From NCBI GenBank assembly GCA_903872505.1, contig CAIQKV010000046.1:1-59191 (forward strand): a stretch of 59,191 bases of DNA. Reading direction: 5' to 3'. The position numbers and the translations under genes are program-made. The DNA is from an uncultured Opitutia bacterium (GTDB lineage Bacteria; Verrucomicrobiota; Verrucomicrobiia; Opitutales; Opitutaceae). Shown one piece after another: positions 33,526 to 42,719 of this stretch (positions are counted from its first letter, which is position 1; every line of letters starts with the position of its first letter). Under the pieces are notes generated by a model. That model searched no databases. It saw only the letters and a list, made by a program, of their open reading frames with translations, and was not told the origin of the DNA.

Positions 33526-34473
33526 TCAGCGCCGCACCGGCTCGAACAGGTCGGCCTCGAAGCCCAGGCCGTCGGCCCCGGTCACCGCCTCCGTGATCTG
33601 CAGGCGGCACTCCTCGGTGAGCGGATATCCCAGCAGGTTCGCATGGGTGGAGAAGATTTCCATCTGCACGAGCAGTTCCTTCAGCCCGGTCAGCCAGCAC
33701 TCGATCTTCGGGCCGCCGTAGACGCGCAGCATCAGGTCGTTCATCCGCGCCTGCAGCCGCTCCGCCTCGTCCGCGTCACCCGCCCGCACCGCCGCGATCA
33801 GCCGGAGCGCGATGCCGGCGTTGAAAATCCCGCCGCCGAGCAGCAGGCCGTCGTAGCCCGCCGCCAGGTAGCTCACGCAGTCGAACTCATCGCCATCGAG
33901 CAGGACCAGCCCCGGGCGGAGCTGGCGCGCCGCCAGGAAGACGTCGCGGTGCGCAGGCAGCTGCGAGCTGTCCTTGACCATCGCGATGTTCGGCTCGGCC
34001 AGGAGCTCCGCCAGGTGCGACTCCGGCAGCAGGTAGGGACTGGCCTTGCCCCGGTCGTAGAAACCCACGGGCAGCGCGCTGCCCCGCGCGATCTCGCGGT
34101 AGAACCCAAGCAGCCGGTCCGCGGTGCCGTTGAGGAAAAAATACGGCTGGGCCACCACCGCGATTTCCGCGCCCCAGGCCGCCGCCTGCTCGATGTTGGC
34201 CAGCGTCCGCGCCGCGGAATTGTCCGTCACCTGCACCGCCAGGCGCAGCCGTCCGCGCGCCGCGCCCACCGCGGAGCGGATCAGCCCCTCCCGGTCGGCT
34301 TCCGCCAGCCACGGCCCCTCGCCGCAGGTGCCGGCCAGCATCAGGCCGGTGACGCCCATCCGGACATGGTGCTCCACCAGCCGGGACACCGAGGGGACAT
34401 CCAGCCGGAAGTCAGAGGTGAGCGGCGTCGGGGTGGCCGACCAGACGCCGCCGGAAATCTTTTTGGTGGGCAT
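33526..34473 (-). CDS. DapA/NanA-family Schiff-base lyase
   Basis: Class I aldolase-type enzyme of 315 residues. It has LAGTCGEGPWL (GTCGEG, 48-53), Tyr139 in VGFYDRG and Schiff-base Lys167 in IAMVKDSS. The catabolic context argues against dihydrodipicolinate synthesis; members also cleave 2-keto-3-deoxy acids, N-acetylneuraminate or hydroxy-oxo-acids to pyruvate. It sits between RidA and the paired small Cys/His genes. Start ATG at 34473 follows a GC-rich stretch without a strong ribosome-binding site. Confidence 0.87.
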   Translation of the reverse strand: MPTKKISGGVWSATPTPLTSDFRLDVPSVSRLVEHHVRMGVTGLMLAGTCGEGPWLAEADREGLIRSAVGAARGRLRLAVQVTDNSAARTLANIEQAAAWGAEIAVVAQPYFFLNGTADRLLGFYREIARGSALPVGFYDRGKASPYLLPESHLAELLAEPNIAMVKDSSQLPAHRDVFLAARQLRPGLVLLDGDEFDCVSYLAAGYDGLLLGGGIFNAGIALRLIAAVRAGDADEAERLQARMNDLMLRVYGGPKIECWLTGLKELLVQMEIFSTHANLLGYPLTEECRLQITEAVTGADGLGFEADLFEPVRR

Positions 34474-34490
34474 GGGGTGCGGGCGCGGGG

Positions 34491-34880
34491 TCAGGCAGGC
34501 TTCACCACCGCGACGCACTCGATCTCGTAGTGCAGCGTGGTGGGCAGGCAGTTCGTGATGGTGGTGCGCGCCGGATACGGGGCGGGAAAAACCTCCCGGT
34601 AAAGCTCGTTGTAGCGGGCGACATGGGCCGGATCGCGCACGTAGTTGCGCGTCTGCACCACGTGCCGCAGGTCGCTGCCGGCGGTCTCCAGCACCTTGCG
34701 CAGGTTTTCCACCGAGCGGCGGAACTCGCCCTCGAAGGTGTCCGGGATGATCTTCCCGGTCGCGTCGACCGAGGCCTGGCCCGAGACAAAGATCAGGTCG
34801 CCAACCCGGACCGCCGGGCTGAACGGCCGGTCCGTGACGGGCGTGTCGGGATTTCTGGGATAGTGGAGTGAGGTGCTCAT
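34491..34880 (-). CDS. ridA: RidA family reactive-intermediate deaminase
   Basis: Protein of 129 residues that hydrolyses enamine or imine products of PLP enzymes to keto acids and ammonia. Markers are FSPAVRVGDLIFVSGQ, RNYVRDPAHVARYNELYREVF, the conserved Arg of PARTTI and the Glu of YEIECVAV, both used in the active site of the family. It overlaps the M81 gene by 4 bases. Its place beside a class III aminotransferase, and near a DSD1-like dehydratase, suggests that it clears their unstable products. Confidence 0.9.
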   Translation of the reverse strand: MSTSLHYPRNPDTPVTDRPFSPAVRVGDLIFVSGQASVDATGKIIPDTFEGEFRRSVENLRKVLETAGSDLRHVVQTRNYVRDPAHVARYNELYREVFPAPYPARTTITNCLPTTLHYEIECVAVVKPA

Positions 34881-36385
34881 GAGAAAATAAACCCCGGTTT
34901 GGCTCCCGGATCGAGCGGGAAGACGGGCCGGCGCAGGCGCCGGTACGGAAACGAGGCCAGATTGCTGGAACACGGCCCCGGCGTGTCGACGAAATACGAG
35001 GCCGCCGCGATCGGATCGTAGGCCTGGCGGTGCGCGACCGCCGCCTTGACGCCGATGAGGGCAAACTCGCGCGGCTCGATGCCCTGGCTGCGAAACTGCC
35101 CGAGGTCGAACGGCGGTGTCTTCCGGCTGGTCAGCAGGATGGTGAGACCGGCGTGGCGCACGACCGCGCAGGGTCCCATCGCGATCTGCGTGCCGCTCAT
35201 CGCGGCGAGGTGGCTGTGCGGGTCCTCGAGCTGAAACTCGCCGTTGCTGCGGGACACCAGCGTGAGGTCGAGTTCCACCGGCCCCGGGTCGAGTTGCCAG
35301 CCGCGTCCGCCGATCGCGAGGCGGGCCGTGCCGCCCACCGGCACACCGGCCAGCCGGATCACGGCCTGCGGATCGTTGAGCGCGAGCAGTCCGTGCGTGA
35401 CGCAGTGCGCGAGCATGGCCCGCAGCACGCCGGTGCCATCGCCCGGCGCACCCCCGCCGATGTTGTCCGCCGGCTCCACCAGCAGCACCGGCCCGGCCGG
35501 CGCCGGCCCGGTTTCCGCGAGGACCTGCTCCACCGGGGGGTAGTTCACGGTGCCCAGTTCGCGCAGTTTCCACGCGAGTTGCGCCCCCGCCTCGAGGTGC
35601 GGACGCATCCGCTCAGTCCCCGCGTCGGAAACCGTGCTCAGCGTGACGCCCGTCTCGGCCGTGTCCGCGAAGGCAAAACCAGCCATCACGTTGCAGGCCC
35701 ACACCGCCGGGTCGCCCGCCTCCGTCTGCTCCGCCAGCTGGGTGAGCGCCCGCATCGGGTCGTCCTGGGTGCCGGTGCCGGGCGGCGCCCAGAGCAACGG
35801 CACGCGGCACCAGTTCATCCGGGGCACCGTGCGGGACGTCAGGCAGCGCTGGAGCAAACCGGCCGCGCGCATCGCGGTGGCCTTGGCGTCGGTGTGCGGA
35901 TTCCGGCGATACGCCACGAGCCCGTTCGCCAGCGCACACATGCGCGCCGTCACGTTGCCGTGCAGGTCCAGCACGCCGAAGAGGGGCAGCTTCGCGGCGC
36001 CCGGCAGCGCGCGCACCCGCGCCAGCAGCTCGCCCTCGACGTCCTCGAGCGACGCGGTGGCCATGGCGCCGTGGAGCACCAGGAAGATCGCATCGATCCC
36101 GGCGGCGAGCGCCGGCTGCGCCCGCTGCTTGAACTCAGTCCAGTACTGCTCGAAGGCCTGGTCCTCCACCGGGCCGCTCGGCATGGCGCGCGCGTCGACC
36201 GTGGGCACCACGTCCCAGCCAAACCGGCGCGCCTCGGTCAGAAACCCGTCGGCGGGCGACTCGTCGCCGGCCTTCGCCAGGATGCCGGTGCCCAGCGTGA
36301 CCGCGAAGTCCGCCCAGCGGGTCGGCGTGGAAAGAAACGTGTGGGTCTCGTGAAAGAGTCCGCCAAAGAGGATGCGGGGCTTCAT
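34877..36385 (-). CDS. M81 family metallopeptidase (MlrC-like)
   Basis: Enzyme of 502 residues matching the microcystin-degradation protein MlrC family. The start RILFGGLFHETHTFLSTPT, AIFLVLHGAMAT and FGVLDLHGNVTARM contain candidate zinc ligands, and LLVEPADNIGGGAPGDGTG is the domain-joining motif. The family is widespread in catabolic operons where the substrate is rarely a peptide toxin; amide hydrolysis of small compounds is likely here. It overlaps RidA by 4 bases and follows the aminotransferase gene by 18. There is no signal peptide, so it acts in the cytoplasm. Confidence 0.9.
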   Translation of the reverse strand: MKPRILFGGLFHETHTFLSTPTRWADFAVTLGTGILAKAGDESPADGFLTEARRFGWDVVPTVDARAMPSGPVEDQAFEQYWTEFKQRAQPALAAGIDAIFLVLHGAMATASLEDVEGELLARVRALPGAAKLPLFGVLDLHGNVTARMCALANGLVAYRRNPHTDAKATAMRAAGLLQRCLTSRTVPRMNWCRVPLLWAPPGTGTQDDPMRALTQLAEQTEAGDPAVWACNVMAGFAFADTAETGVTLSTVSDAGTERMRPHLEAGAQLAWKLRELGTVNYPPVEQVLAETGPAPAGPVLLVEPADNIGGGAPGDGTGVLRAMLAHCVTHGLLALNDPQAVIRLAGVPVGGTARLAIGGRGWQLDPGPVELDLTLVSRSNGEFQLEDPHSHLAAMSGTQIAMGPCAVVRHAGLTILLTSRKTPPFDLGQFRSQGIEPREFALIGVKAAVAHRQAYDPIAAASYFVDTPGPCSSNLASFPYRRLRRPVFPLDPGAKPGFIFS

Positions 36386-36403
36386 CGCGGTGACGCCCCG
36401 TCC

Positions 36404-37747
36404 TCAGGCGGCGGGCGGCCATCCGGCCGCGTGCCGCTGGAACGCCCGCGCCGACCGGACCAGCGCCTCGGTGATGTCCTTCTCGCCGTGTGCGAGGCTG
36501 ATCGACCAGAGCCCGCGCTCGATGGCGCGCACGCCTTCCTCCAGCAGGCAGCGCCGGAGGTGCGCCCAGCGCGGGGCGTCGTGCCGGCGCACATAGTCGC
36601 GGTAGTCACGGATGGGGCCCTCGGCCGCGCCGGGCTTCAGCATCACCGTGTGGAAAATCAGTCCCGGGCCCTGCGGCCGCAGCGGAACGCCATGCTCCTT
36701 GGCCATGGCGGACAGCCCGGCCATGAGGCGGTGGCCGAGCTGCTGGATGCCCGCCGGGTGCGATGCGCCGAGCGCCCGCACCTGGTCGAGACACCATTTG
36801 CTCGCGGCGAGGCAGAGCGGATTGCCGTTGAGCGTGCCGGCGTGGATCACCTCGCCGGAAAGGATCTTCGCCATCGCCGCCCGCGTGCCGGCCAGCGCGG
36901 CGAACGGCGTGCCGCCGCCAATCGCCTTGCCCAGCACGGTGAGATCGGGCCGGAAGCCGTAGTAGCCCTGCGCGCAGGCCGCGCCAAAGCGGAAGCCCGT
37001 GATCGTCTCGTCCGAGATCATCAGCATGCCGTCGCGGTCGCAGAGTTCGCGGATTGTGCCCATCAGGCCGGGGACCGGCTCGAGGCAGCACGTGTTGCAC
37101 AGCGCCGGCTCGAACATGATGGCCGCGATTTGCCCGCGAAACTCGTCCACGCGCCGGCGGAGGTGCGCGGGGTCGTTCCAGCGCGCGACCACGAACTGCT
37201 CCAGCACCTCGGGGATCACGCCCTTGCTGGGGTGCAGCCGCGCAGGATTTTCGTCGTCGCCCCACGCGCCGGGTGGGTTCGCGAAGCCGACCAGCCCCTC
37301 GTCCGCCCAGCCGTGGTAATGTCCCTCGAAGCGCAAAATCAGTTTCCGGCCCGTGTGGGCGCGGGCGAGGCGGAACGCCGTCAGCACCGCCTCGGTCGCC
37401 GAATTGCTGAACCGCACCAGCTCGGCCGATGGGATCATTGCCTGCAGGCGCTCCGCGACCTCGGGCTCGAGTTCGCATTGCGCGGCCCAGTGGGTGCCCA
37501 GCCGGGCCTGCGCGGCGATGGCCTCCGCCATCCCGGCCGGGGCGTGGCCGTAAAACAGCGCGCCCTGCCCCAGCTGGAAATCGAGGTAGTGGTTGCCGTC
37601 CACGTCCCAGAGGTTCGGGCCGCTGCCCCGCGCGAAATAGAGCGGCACCGGTGCCTCCTGCTTGCGGATGCCGCTGTTGACGCCCGCCGCAATGCTGCGC
37701 TGGGCGCGCTCGAACAGGGCCTGGGATTTGGCGAACGTGTAGGGCAT
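36404..37747 (-). CDS. Class III aminotransferase (glutamate-1-semialdehyde aminomutase-like)
   Basis: PLP enzyme of 447 residues. LWDVDGNHYLDFQLGQGALFYGH and RFSNSATEAVLTAFRLA bind cofactor and substrate, LMISDETITGFRFG holds the PLP-ring Asp, and LTVLGKAIGGGTPFAAL the Schiff-base Lys. The sequence is close to glutamate-1-semialdehyde 2,1-aminomutase, but its position at the head of a catabolic operon makes a transaminase or aminomutase for another amine more likely than HemL. The start at 37747 (MPYTFAKSQALFERA) is fixed by the family; a longer frame adds 53 unrelated residues. It is the first gene of a six-gene minus-strand unit. Confidence 0.87.
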   Translation of the reverse strand: MPYTFAKSQALFERAQRSIAAGVNSGIRKQEAPVPLYFARGSGPNLWDVDGNHYLDFQLGQGALFYGHAPAGMAEAIAAQARLGTHWAAQCELEPEVAERLQAMIPSAELVRFSNSATEAVLTAFRLARAHTGRKLILRFEGHYHGWADEGLVGFANPPGAWGDDENPARLHPSKGVIPEVLEQFVVARWNDPAHLRRRVDEFRGQIAAIMFEPALCNTCCLEPVPGLMGTIRELCDRDGMLMISDETITGFRFGAACAQGYYGFRPDLTVLGKAIGGGTPFAALAGTRAAMAKILSGEVIHAGTLNGNPLCLAASKWCLDQVRALGASHPAGIQQLGHRLMAGLSAMAKEHGVPLRPQGPGLIFHTVMLKPGAAEGPIRDYRDYVRRHDAPRWAHLRRCLLEEGVRAIERGLWSISLAHGEKDITEALVRSARAFQRHAAGWPPAA

Positions 37748-37886
37748 CGGCGCGGGGGTGAACAGGCTGCGGCCGGACCGACCGCGCCCGGAGCATGAGG
37801 CGGCCGGACGGTGTCCGCCAAGCCCGCGTTTTGACGTTGCCTCACCCTTTCGGCTGCCGCGTATTGGCGGGCAACCCGACGGCCCT
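37748..37886. promoter_or_regulatory. Divergent promoter region between two catabolic operons
   Basis: This 139-base gap separates the aminotransferase operon (-) from the amidohydrolase operon (+) and must hold both promoters. The decamer GCGGCCGGAC occurs twice, at 37769-37778 and 37800-37809, 31 bases (about three helical turns) apart. That suits a shared operator, but no regulator gene is adjacent. Confidence 0.3.
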
Positions 37887-38861
37887 GTGCTCATCGACTG
37901 CCACAACCACCTGGGGGTGGACCTGTTCTTCTACCTCAACGGCTACCACCCCTACGCGCAGGATCTCCCCGCGATGGTCACCGAGGGCCGGCACTGCGGC
38001 GTGGACCGCTGGGTCGTGTTCCCGATGGTGTCGAACCTCACCTTCGACGTGCCCGCCATGCGCCGGGCGAAGCTGGTCCCGGGCGGTTGCGAGGCCGTGC
38101 CCTACGCGTTCGAGAACGAGCGCATGCTGCGCGAAATCTACGACCTCTACCCCGACCTCGGGCGCCTGACGCTGCCGTTCGCCATCCTCGACCCGCTGCG
38201 CGAGCCCGCGGCCCAGATCAAAAAGTTGCGCGAACTCCACGCCCGCTACCCCTTCTACGGGCTCAAGATCCAGGCCACCATCATCGAGTCCGACGTCGGC
38301 GCGCTGCTCCGGGAGGGCCGCGGCTTCCTCGAGCTCGCGGCCGAGCTCAACCTCCCCTTCCTCATCCATTCCAGCGTGGCCCCGCAGGACACGTGGTCCC
38401 AGGCGTCGGCCATCCTCCGGGTCGCCGAGGCCACCCCGCACGTGCGCTTCTGCCTCGCGCATTCCTGCCGCTACGACCGCGAGAGCCTCGACCGCGTGGC
38501 GGTGCTCCCCAACACCTGGTTCGACTGCTCCGCGCACCGGATCCACTGCGAGGGAGTCACGCGCGAGCTCAGCTACGTGGCCCGGGCCGACCGGCGCTTC
38601 CCGGCGGACTACCGCGACCCGACCGCCGTGCTGCGCGCGCTCGCCGAGGCCTACCCCGCCAAGCTGATCTGGGGCTCCGACACCCCGTTCCAAAGCTACG
38701 TCGCCGACATCGACGGCAGCTTCGTCTCGCTGCGCAGCACCTACGCCGCCGAGGTGGCGTGCGTGCAGGCGCTGCCCGAACCACTCCGGCGCGCCGTCGG
38801 CCACGACAACCTGCTCGCCCTCCTCCAGCTGAACGATGCCAAACTTCTCACTCGCGGGTAG
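37887..38861 (+). CDS. Amidohydrolase family protein (amidohydrolase_2)
   Basis: Metal-dependent hydrolase or decarboxylase of 324 residues. The N-terminal LIDCHNHLG has the HxH pair, GLKIQATI a Lys strand, LNLPFLIHSSV and CLAHSCRYD further His ligands, and LIWGSDTPF the catalytic Asp. The GTG start at 37887 begins at the metal motif, as in the family; a GTG at 37758 would add 43 Pro/Arg-rich residues. It could hydrolyse an amide or lactone, or decarboxylate. The last 26 bases overlap the next SDR gene, so the units are coupled. Confidence 0.82.
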   Translation: MLIDCHNHLGVDLFFYLNGYHPYAQDLPAMVTEGRHCGVDRWVVFPMVSNLTFDVPAMRRAKLVPGGCEAVPYAFENERMLREIYDLYPDLGRLTLPFAILDPLREPAAQIKKLRELHARYPFYGLKIQATIIESDVGALLREGRGFLELAAELNLPFLIHSSVAPQDTWSQASAILRVAEATPHVRFCLAHSCRYDRESLDRVAVLPNTWFDCSAHRIHCEGVTRELSYVARADRRFPADYRDPTAVLRALAEAYPAKLIWGSDTPFQSYVADIDGSFVSLRSTYAAEVACVQALPEPLRRAVGHDNLLALLQLNDAKLLTRG

Positions 38862-39585
38862 CACCGCCCTCGTCACCGGTTCCTCCCAGGGCATCGGCTT
38901 CGCCCTCGCGCACGGTCTGCACGCGGCCGGGGCCCAGGTCGTGTTCCACGGCAAGGATACCGCCGCGCCTCAGCTGCCCGCCGGCTCGATCTACCTGGCG
39001 GAGGACTTGGCCGAGCCGGAGGGACCGGCCCGGCTCGTGCGCGCGGCGTTCGCGCAGCGGCCGGAACTCAACCTGCTCGTCTGCAACGCCGGGAGTTTTT
39101 TCGACGTGCCGTTCCTCGAGATGCAACCCGAGCCCTGGGAAAAGACCATCAACCTGAACGTGCGCGGCAGCTATTTCACCGCCCAGGCGTTCGCCCGCGA
39201 GTTGGTCGCCCGCACGCGCGCCGGTGCGATCGTCACGACGTGCTCCACCAATGGCTTCCAGCCCGAGGACGACTCCACCGCCTACGACATCTCCAAGGGC
39301 GCGATGGTCATGCTAACCCGGACGCTGGCCCAGTCACTCGCGCCGCATCACATCCGGGTCAACGGCATCGCCCCCGGGCTCATCCGCACGCCCCTCAACG
39401 CCGGGCTGTTGGACGCGGCCAAGATCCGGCACTACGAGAAAAAGATCCTCCTCGGCCGCCTGGGCGAGCCCGACGACTGCGCCGGCGCGGTTGTGTTTCT
39501 CCTGTCCCCGGCCGCGCGCTACATCACCGGGCAAATCCTCGTGGTCGATGGCGGCCTGACCCTGGGCCAGATCGGCCGGATGTGA
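38836..39585 (+). CDS. SDR family oxidoreductase
   Basis: Classical short-chain dehydrogenase of 249 residues with TGSSQGIGFALA, CNAGSFFD, catalytic AYDISKGAMV (Tyr-x-x-x-Lys), GIAPGLIRTPL and LVVDGGLTLG. It overlaps the amidohydrolase gene by 26 bases and precedes the D-amino-acid dehydratase-like gene by 5. The substrate is unknown; oxidation of a hydroxyl group in the same pathway is likely from position. Confidence 0.9.
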   Translation: MPNFSLAGSTALVTGSSQGIGFALAHGLHAAGAQVVFHGKDTAAPQLPAGSIYLAEDLAEPEGPARLVRAAFAQRPELNLLVCNAGSFFDVPFLEMQPEPWEKTINLNVRGSYFTAQAFARELVARTRAGAIVTTCSTNGFQPEDDSTAYDISKGAMVMLTRTLAQSLAPHHIRVNGIAPGLIRTPLNAGLLDAAKIRHYEKKILLGRLGEPDDCAGAVVFLLSPAARYITGQILVVDGGLTLGQIGRM

Positions 39586-39590
39586 CGGCC

Positions 39591-40679
39591 ATGCCCACCC
39601 TGGCCACCCTCGCCACGCCCGCCGTGCTCTTGGACCGGCAAAAGCTCGCGGCCAACATCCGCGGGATGCAGGCCGTGTGCGACGAGCACGGCGTCGAGCT
39701 GCGGCCGCACATCAAGACGCACAAGATGGTCGCCGTGGCCCGCCAGCAGCTCGCGGCCGGCGCCCGCGGCTTGACGTGCGCGAAGCTCGGCGAGGCCGAG
39801 GCCATGCTCCCCTCGGGCGTGCGCAGCCTCTTCGTGGCGCACTCGCTCGTGGATCCCGGCTCGGCCCCGCGGATCGCCGCCCTGGCGGACCAGCTCGACG
39901 ATTTTCGCGTGGCCGTCACCAGCGAGGCGCACGCCGAGGCGCTGGTTCGGCTCGCCGCGGCGGTGGGAAGAAAGCTCGGCGTGATGGTGGCGGTGGACAG
40001 CGGCCTCGGCCGGGAAGGCGTGCGGGATGCGGGTGCTGCCGGCCGGATTGTCACGCGGCTGGCCCGCTGCGCCCAGCTGGAGGTCCGTGGCCTCTATACC
40101 CATGAAGGACATTTTTACGGCATTCCCCACGACCAGCTGGCGGCGCGGGCCGCCGAGCTGGTCGACCGTCTCTGCGCCCTGCGCGATTCCATCGATCCCG
40201 CCCTCGCGGTCTGGCCGGGCTGCAGTGTCAGCGCGCGACTGATCGCCCTGGCGAGCGCAGGCCGCGTCCAGGCCGTGCGCCCGGGCGTGTACATGTTCGG
40301 CGACTTGTCCCTGACCCGGACGACCGGAGTCATGCAGTCCGAGGATGTCGCCCTGCACGTGCTGGCGACTGTCGTGGACAAACCGGAACCGGGACTCGCG
40401 CTGATCGACGCCGGCTCGAAAACGTTTTCCTCGGATCGCACACCCGACGGGATTTCGGCGCTGGCGGCGGATGGCCGGGATCTGGCCGTGATGCGGGTCA
40501 ACGAGGAACACGGCTATGTTCGCGGGAGTGCGGTCGACGCGCTGCAGATCGGCGAGCGGGTCATTTTCACGCCGGCGCATGTCTGCACGGTGGTCAACCT
40601 CACGGACCGCGTGGTGGTGACCGAGGCCGGGCAGCCGGTGGACACCTGGCGCGTCGAGGCCCGCGGGCGGTCCCAGTAA
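39591..40679 (+). CDS. DSD1-like PLP enzyme: D-serine/D-threo-hydroxyaspartate dehydratase or D-threonine aldolase family
   Basis: Fold type III PLP enzyme of 362 residues. The N-terminal barrel has the family motif ELRPHIKTHK (Lys42 or 45 as Schiff base). The C-terminal domain has PAHVCTVV with His330 and Cys332. In this superfamily, zinc ligands His-x-Cys mark D-serine and 3-hydroxyaspartate dehydratases, while D-threonine aldolase has His-x-Asp. I therefore favour a dehydratase that turns a beta-hydroxy-D-amino acid into a 2-oxo acid and ammonia. The product enamine would be a substrate for the RidA encoded at 34491. It precedes the MFS gene by 11 bases. Confidence 0.85.
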   Translation: MPTLATLATPAVLLDRQKLAANIRGMQAVCDEHGVELRPHIKTHKMVAVARQQLAAGARGLTCAKLGEAEAMLPSGVRSLFVAHSLVDPGSAPRIAALADQLDDFRVAVTSEAHAEALVRLAAAVGRKLGVMVAVDSGLGREGVRDAGAAGRIVTRLARCAQLEVRGLYTHEGHFYGIPHDQLAARAAELVDRLCALRDSIDPALAVWPGCSVSARLIALASAGRVQAVRPGVYMFGDLSLTRTTGVMQSEDVALHVLATVVDKPEPGLALIDAGSKTFSSDRTPDGISALAADGRDLAVMRVNEEHGYVRGSAVDALQIGERVIFTPAHVCTVVNLTDRVVVTEAGQPVDTWRVEARGRSQ

Positions 40680-40690
40680 GCGCGCCCGAC

Positions 40691-41923
40691 ATGCCGGCCG
40701 ATTCCCCACTGCCCGCCCGCGCGTGGCTCGTTGTCGGCCTGCTGTGGTTCGTCGGCCTGCTCAACTATCTGGACCGGGTGATGATCACCACCATGCGCCT
40801 GTCGATCAAGCAGGTCATCCCGATGACCGAGGCGCAGTTCGGCCTGCTGACCACGGCGTTCCTGCTGGTCTATGCCGCGCTCAGCCCGTTCGCCGGTTAC
40901 CTCGCCGATCGCTTCAACCGGAGCCGCGTCATCATCGGCAGCCTGTTTCTCTGGTCGTTCATCACCTGGCTCACCGCGCACGCGAAGACCTACGAGCAGC
41001 TCCTGCTGACGCGCGCGCTCATGGGGTTGAGCGAGGCGTGCTATATCCCGGCGGCCCTGGCGTTGATCGCCGACTACCATCGCGGCCCGACCCGTTCCTT
41101 TGCGACCGGCCTCCACCTGAGCGGCGTGCTGGTCGGGTCCGCGCTGGGCGGGGTCGGCGGCTGGCTCGCGGAACGCCATGGCTGGGCCTATGCGTTCGAT
41201 CTCTTCGGGCTCGTGGGCATCGGCTATTCGTTCGTCATCCTGTTCCTGTTGCGCGGTCCCGCCGCCACCACCCCGCCGGCCGGGGCGCCGCCGGCAGCCG
41301 CAGCCCGCGTCCGCTTCGGCGAGGCCATGACCAGCCTCTTCCGCCAGCGCGCCTTCATCCTGGCCCTGTGTTTCTGGGGGCTCCTCGGGGTCGGCGGCTG
41401 GGCGGTCACGGGCTGGATGCCCACCTACCTCAACGAGCACTTCAATCTCTCCCAAGGAACCGCCGGGCTGTCCGCCACCGGCTACGTCAATTTCTCCCTG
41501 ATGGTCGGCGTGCTGATCGGCGGCGCCTGGGCCGACCGCTGGAGCCGGTCCAACCCGCGCGCCCGCATCCTCGTGCCCGTGATCGGGCTGAGCGTGGCGG
41601 CCCCGGCCATCCTGCTCGCCTCCTGCACGCCCGTGCTCACGGTGGCCCTCGCGGCGCTGGTTTGCTACGGGCTCGCGCGGGCGTTTGCCGACGCGAACAT
41701 GATGCCCACGCTCTGCACCATCGCCGACCCGCGCTACCGGGCCACCGGTTACGGCGTGCTGAATTTCTTCGGCTGCGCGGTCGGCGGGGTGACGGTCTAC
41801 GCCGGCGGCCTGCTGCGGGACGCCCACGTCGACATCAGCCGCGTCTTTCAATTCGCCGCGCTCACGATCGCCGGCTGCGCCGTCCTGCTCTGGTTCATCC
41901 GGCCCACCGCGCCGGGTAAATAA
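40691..41923 (+). CDS. MFS transporter, anion:cation symporter-like
   Basis: Inner-membrane carrier of 410 residues with about twelve helices. NYLDRVMITTMR at the start, GYLADRFNRSRVI (loop 2-3 signature) and a central hydrophilic loop near residue 205 fit the ACS/phthalate-hexuronate group that takes up organic anions with protons. It is the last gene of the amidohydrolase-SDR-dehydratase unit and is the natural importer of the pathway's acidic substrate. No signs of damage. Confidence 0.88.
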   Translation: MPADSPLPARAWLVVGLLWFVGLLNYLDRVMITTMRLSIKQVIPMTEAQFGLLTTAFLLVYAALSPFAGYLADRFNRSRVIIGSLFLWSFITWLTAHAKTYEQLLLTRALMGLSEACYIPAALALIADYHRGPTRSFATGLHLSGVLVGSALGGVGGWLAERHGWAYAFDLFGLVGIGYSFVILFLLRGPAATTPPAGAPPAAAARVRFGEAMTSLFRQRAFILALCFWGLLGVGGWAVTGWMPTYLNEHFNLSQGTAGLSATGYVNFSLMVGVLIGGAWADRWSRSNPRARILVPVIGLSVAAPAILLASCTPVLTVALAALVCYGLARAFADANMMPTLCTIADPRYRATGYGVLNFFGCAVGGVTVYAGGLLRDAHVDISRVFQFAALTIAGCAVLLWFIRPTAPGK

Positions 41924-41932
41924 CGGGGCGGC

Positions 41933-42700
41933 TCAGCCCGAGACGGGAATGCCCCGCTGCGCCATCTGCGCCTTGAAGCTCGCCTGGTAGCGGGCAAACG
42001 CCTCCTCGTCGCGCACGGTCGACGCGCCAAAGCAAAATGCCGCCACGGCCCGGCGGTGGCGGGCGGTGCGGTTGACGCCGGTCCAGTGAATCGTGGCGGA
42101 CGAGTGCACCACGGCGTCGCCCGGGGCGAGTTCGATCGGCACGCCGTCGACTTTCTTCGGATCAAAGTCCTGCAGGCCCTGGCTGAAGCCCAGCACTCCG
42201 CTGCCGGCGTGCGGCCGGATGCCCTGGCGGTGCGAGCCCCGTGCGTACCACAGGCAGCCGTTTTCGCGATCCACCGGGTCAAGCGCGATCCAGAGGCCGC
42301 AGGCGACGTTGGGTTTCCGGCACCAGTAGAACCCGTCCTGGTGCGCCGGGGTCGCCTGCGTATCGTAGGGCAGCTTGTCGAACCACTCGATGGCCTGCGG
42401 ACTGACCTGGTCCCGGAGCAAATGCTCGAGCAGGGCCAGGTGCGGTCCCACGCGCAGGAACCCATCGAACCAGGAGTCATGTTTGTGCAGCGACTGCATC
42501 TTCCGCAGGGTTTCCGGCTTCGCGTAGTCGTCGAAAAACGCCTGGTCCTTCGGCAGCGTCGGCACTACTTCCCGGACATAGCGGTCCAGCTGGACCTGGA
42601 GTCCCCGCACTTCGTCCGGCGAGTAGAGTCCGCGGACGATCACGAATCCGTCCCGGTCGTAGGCGTCGCGCAAGGCCTCAAGGTCCAGATTCGAATTCAT
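41933..42700 (-). CDS. Phytanoyl-CoA dioxygenase (PhyH) family protein
   Basis: Fe(II)/2-oxoglutarate oxygenase of 255 residues. The iron triad is H120 and D122 in PAHQDGFYW and H205 in TIHWTGVN; an Arg about ten residues later (R214 or R217) would hold 2-oxoglutarate. Members hydroxylate small molecules, including ectoine, amino acids and alkylphosphonates. The start ATG at 42700 is fixed by MNSNLDLEALRDAYDRDGFVIV. It follows the DapA-type gene by 19 bases in the same direction, so both likely act on one substrate. Confidence 0.88.
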   Translation of the reverse strand: MNSNLDLEALRDAYDRDGFVIVRGLYSPDEVRGLQVQLDRYVREVVPTLPKDQAFFDDYAKPETLRKMQSLHKHDSWFDGFLRVGPHLALLEHLLRDQVSPQAIEWFDKLPYDTQATPAHQDGFYWCRKPNVACGLWIALDPVDRENGCLWYARGSHRQGIRPHAGSGVLGFSQGLQDFDPKKVDGVPIELAPGDAVVHSSATIHWTGVNRTARHRRAVAAFCFGASTVRDEEAFARYQASFKAQMAQRGIPVSG

Positions 42701-42719
42701 GGGTCGGGGTTCCGCCGGT

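Noticed and set aside
36404..37747. HemL for haem synthesis, with the URO-D-like gene as HemE
   Set aside because: Both lie in catabolic surroundings far from each other, and the URO-D-like protein looks closer to MtaA/CmuA-type proteins. No other tetrapyrrole gene is present.
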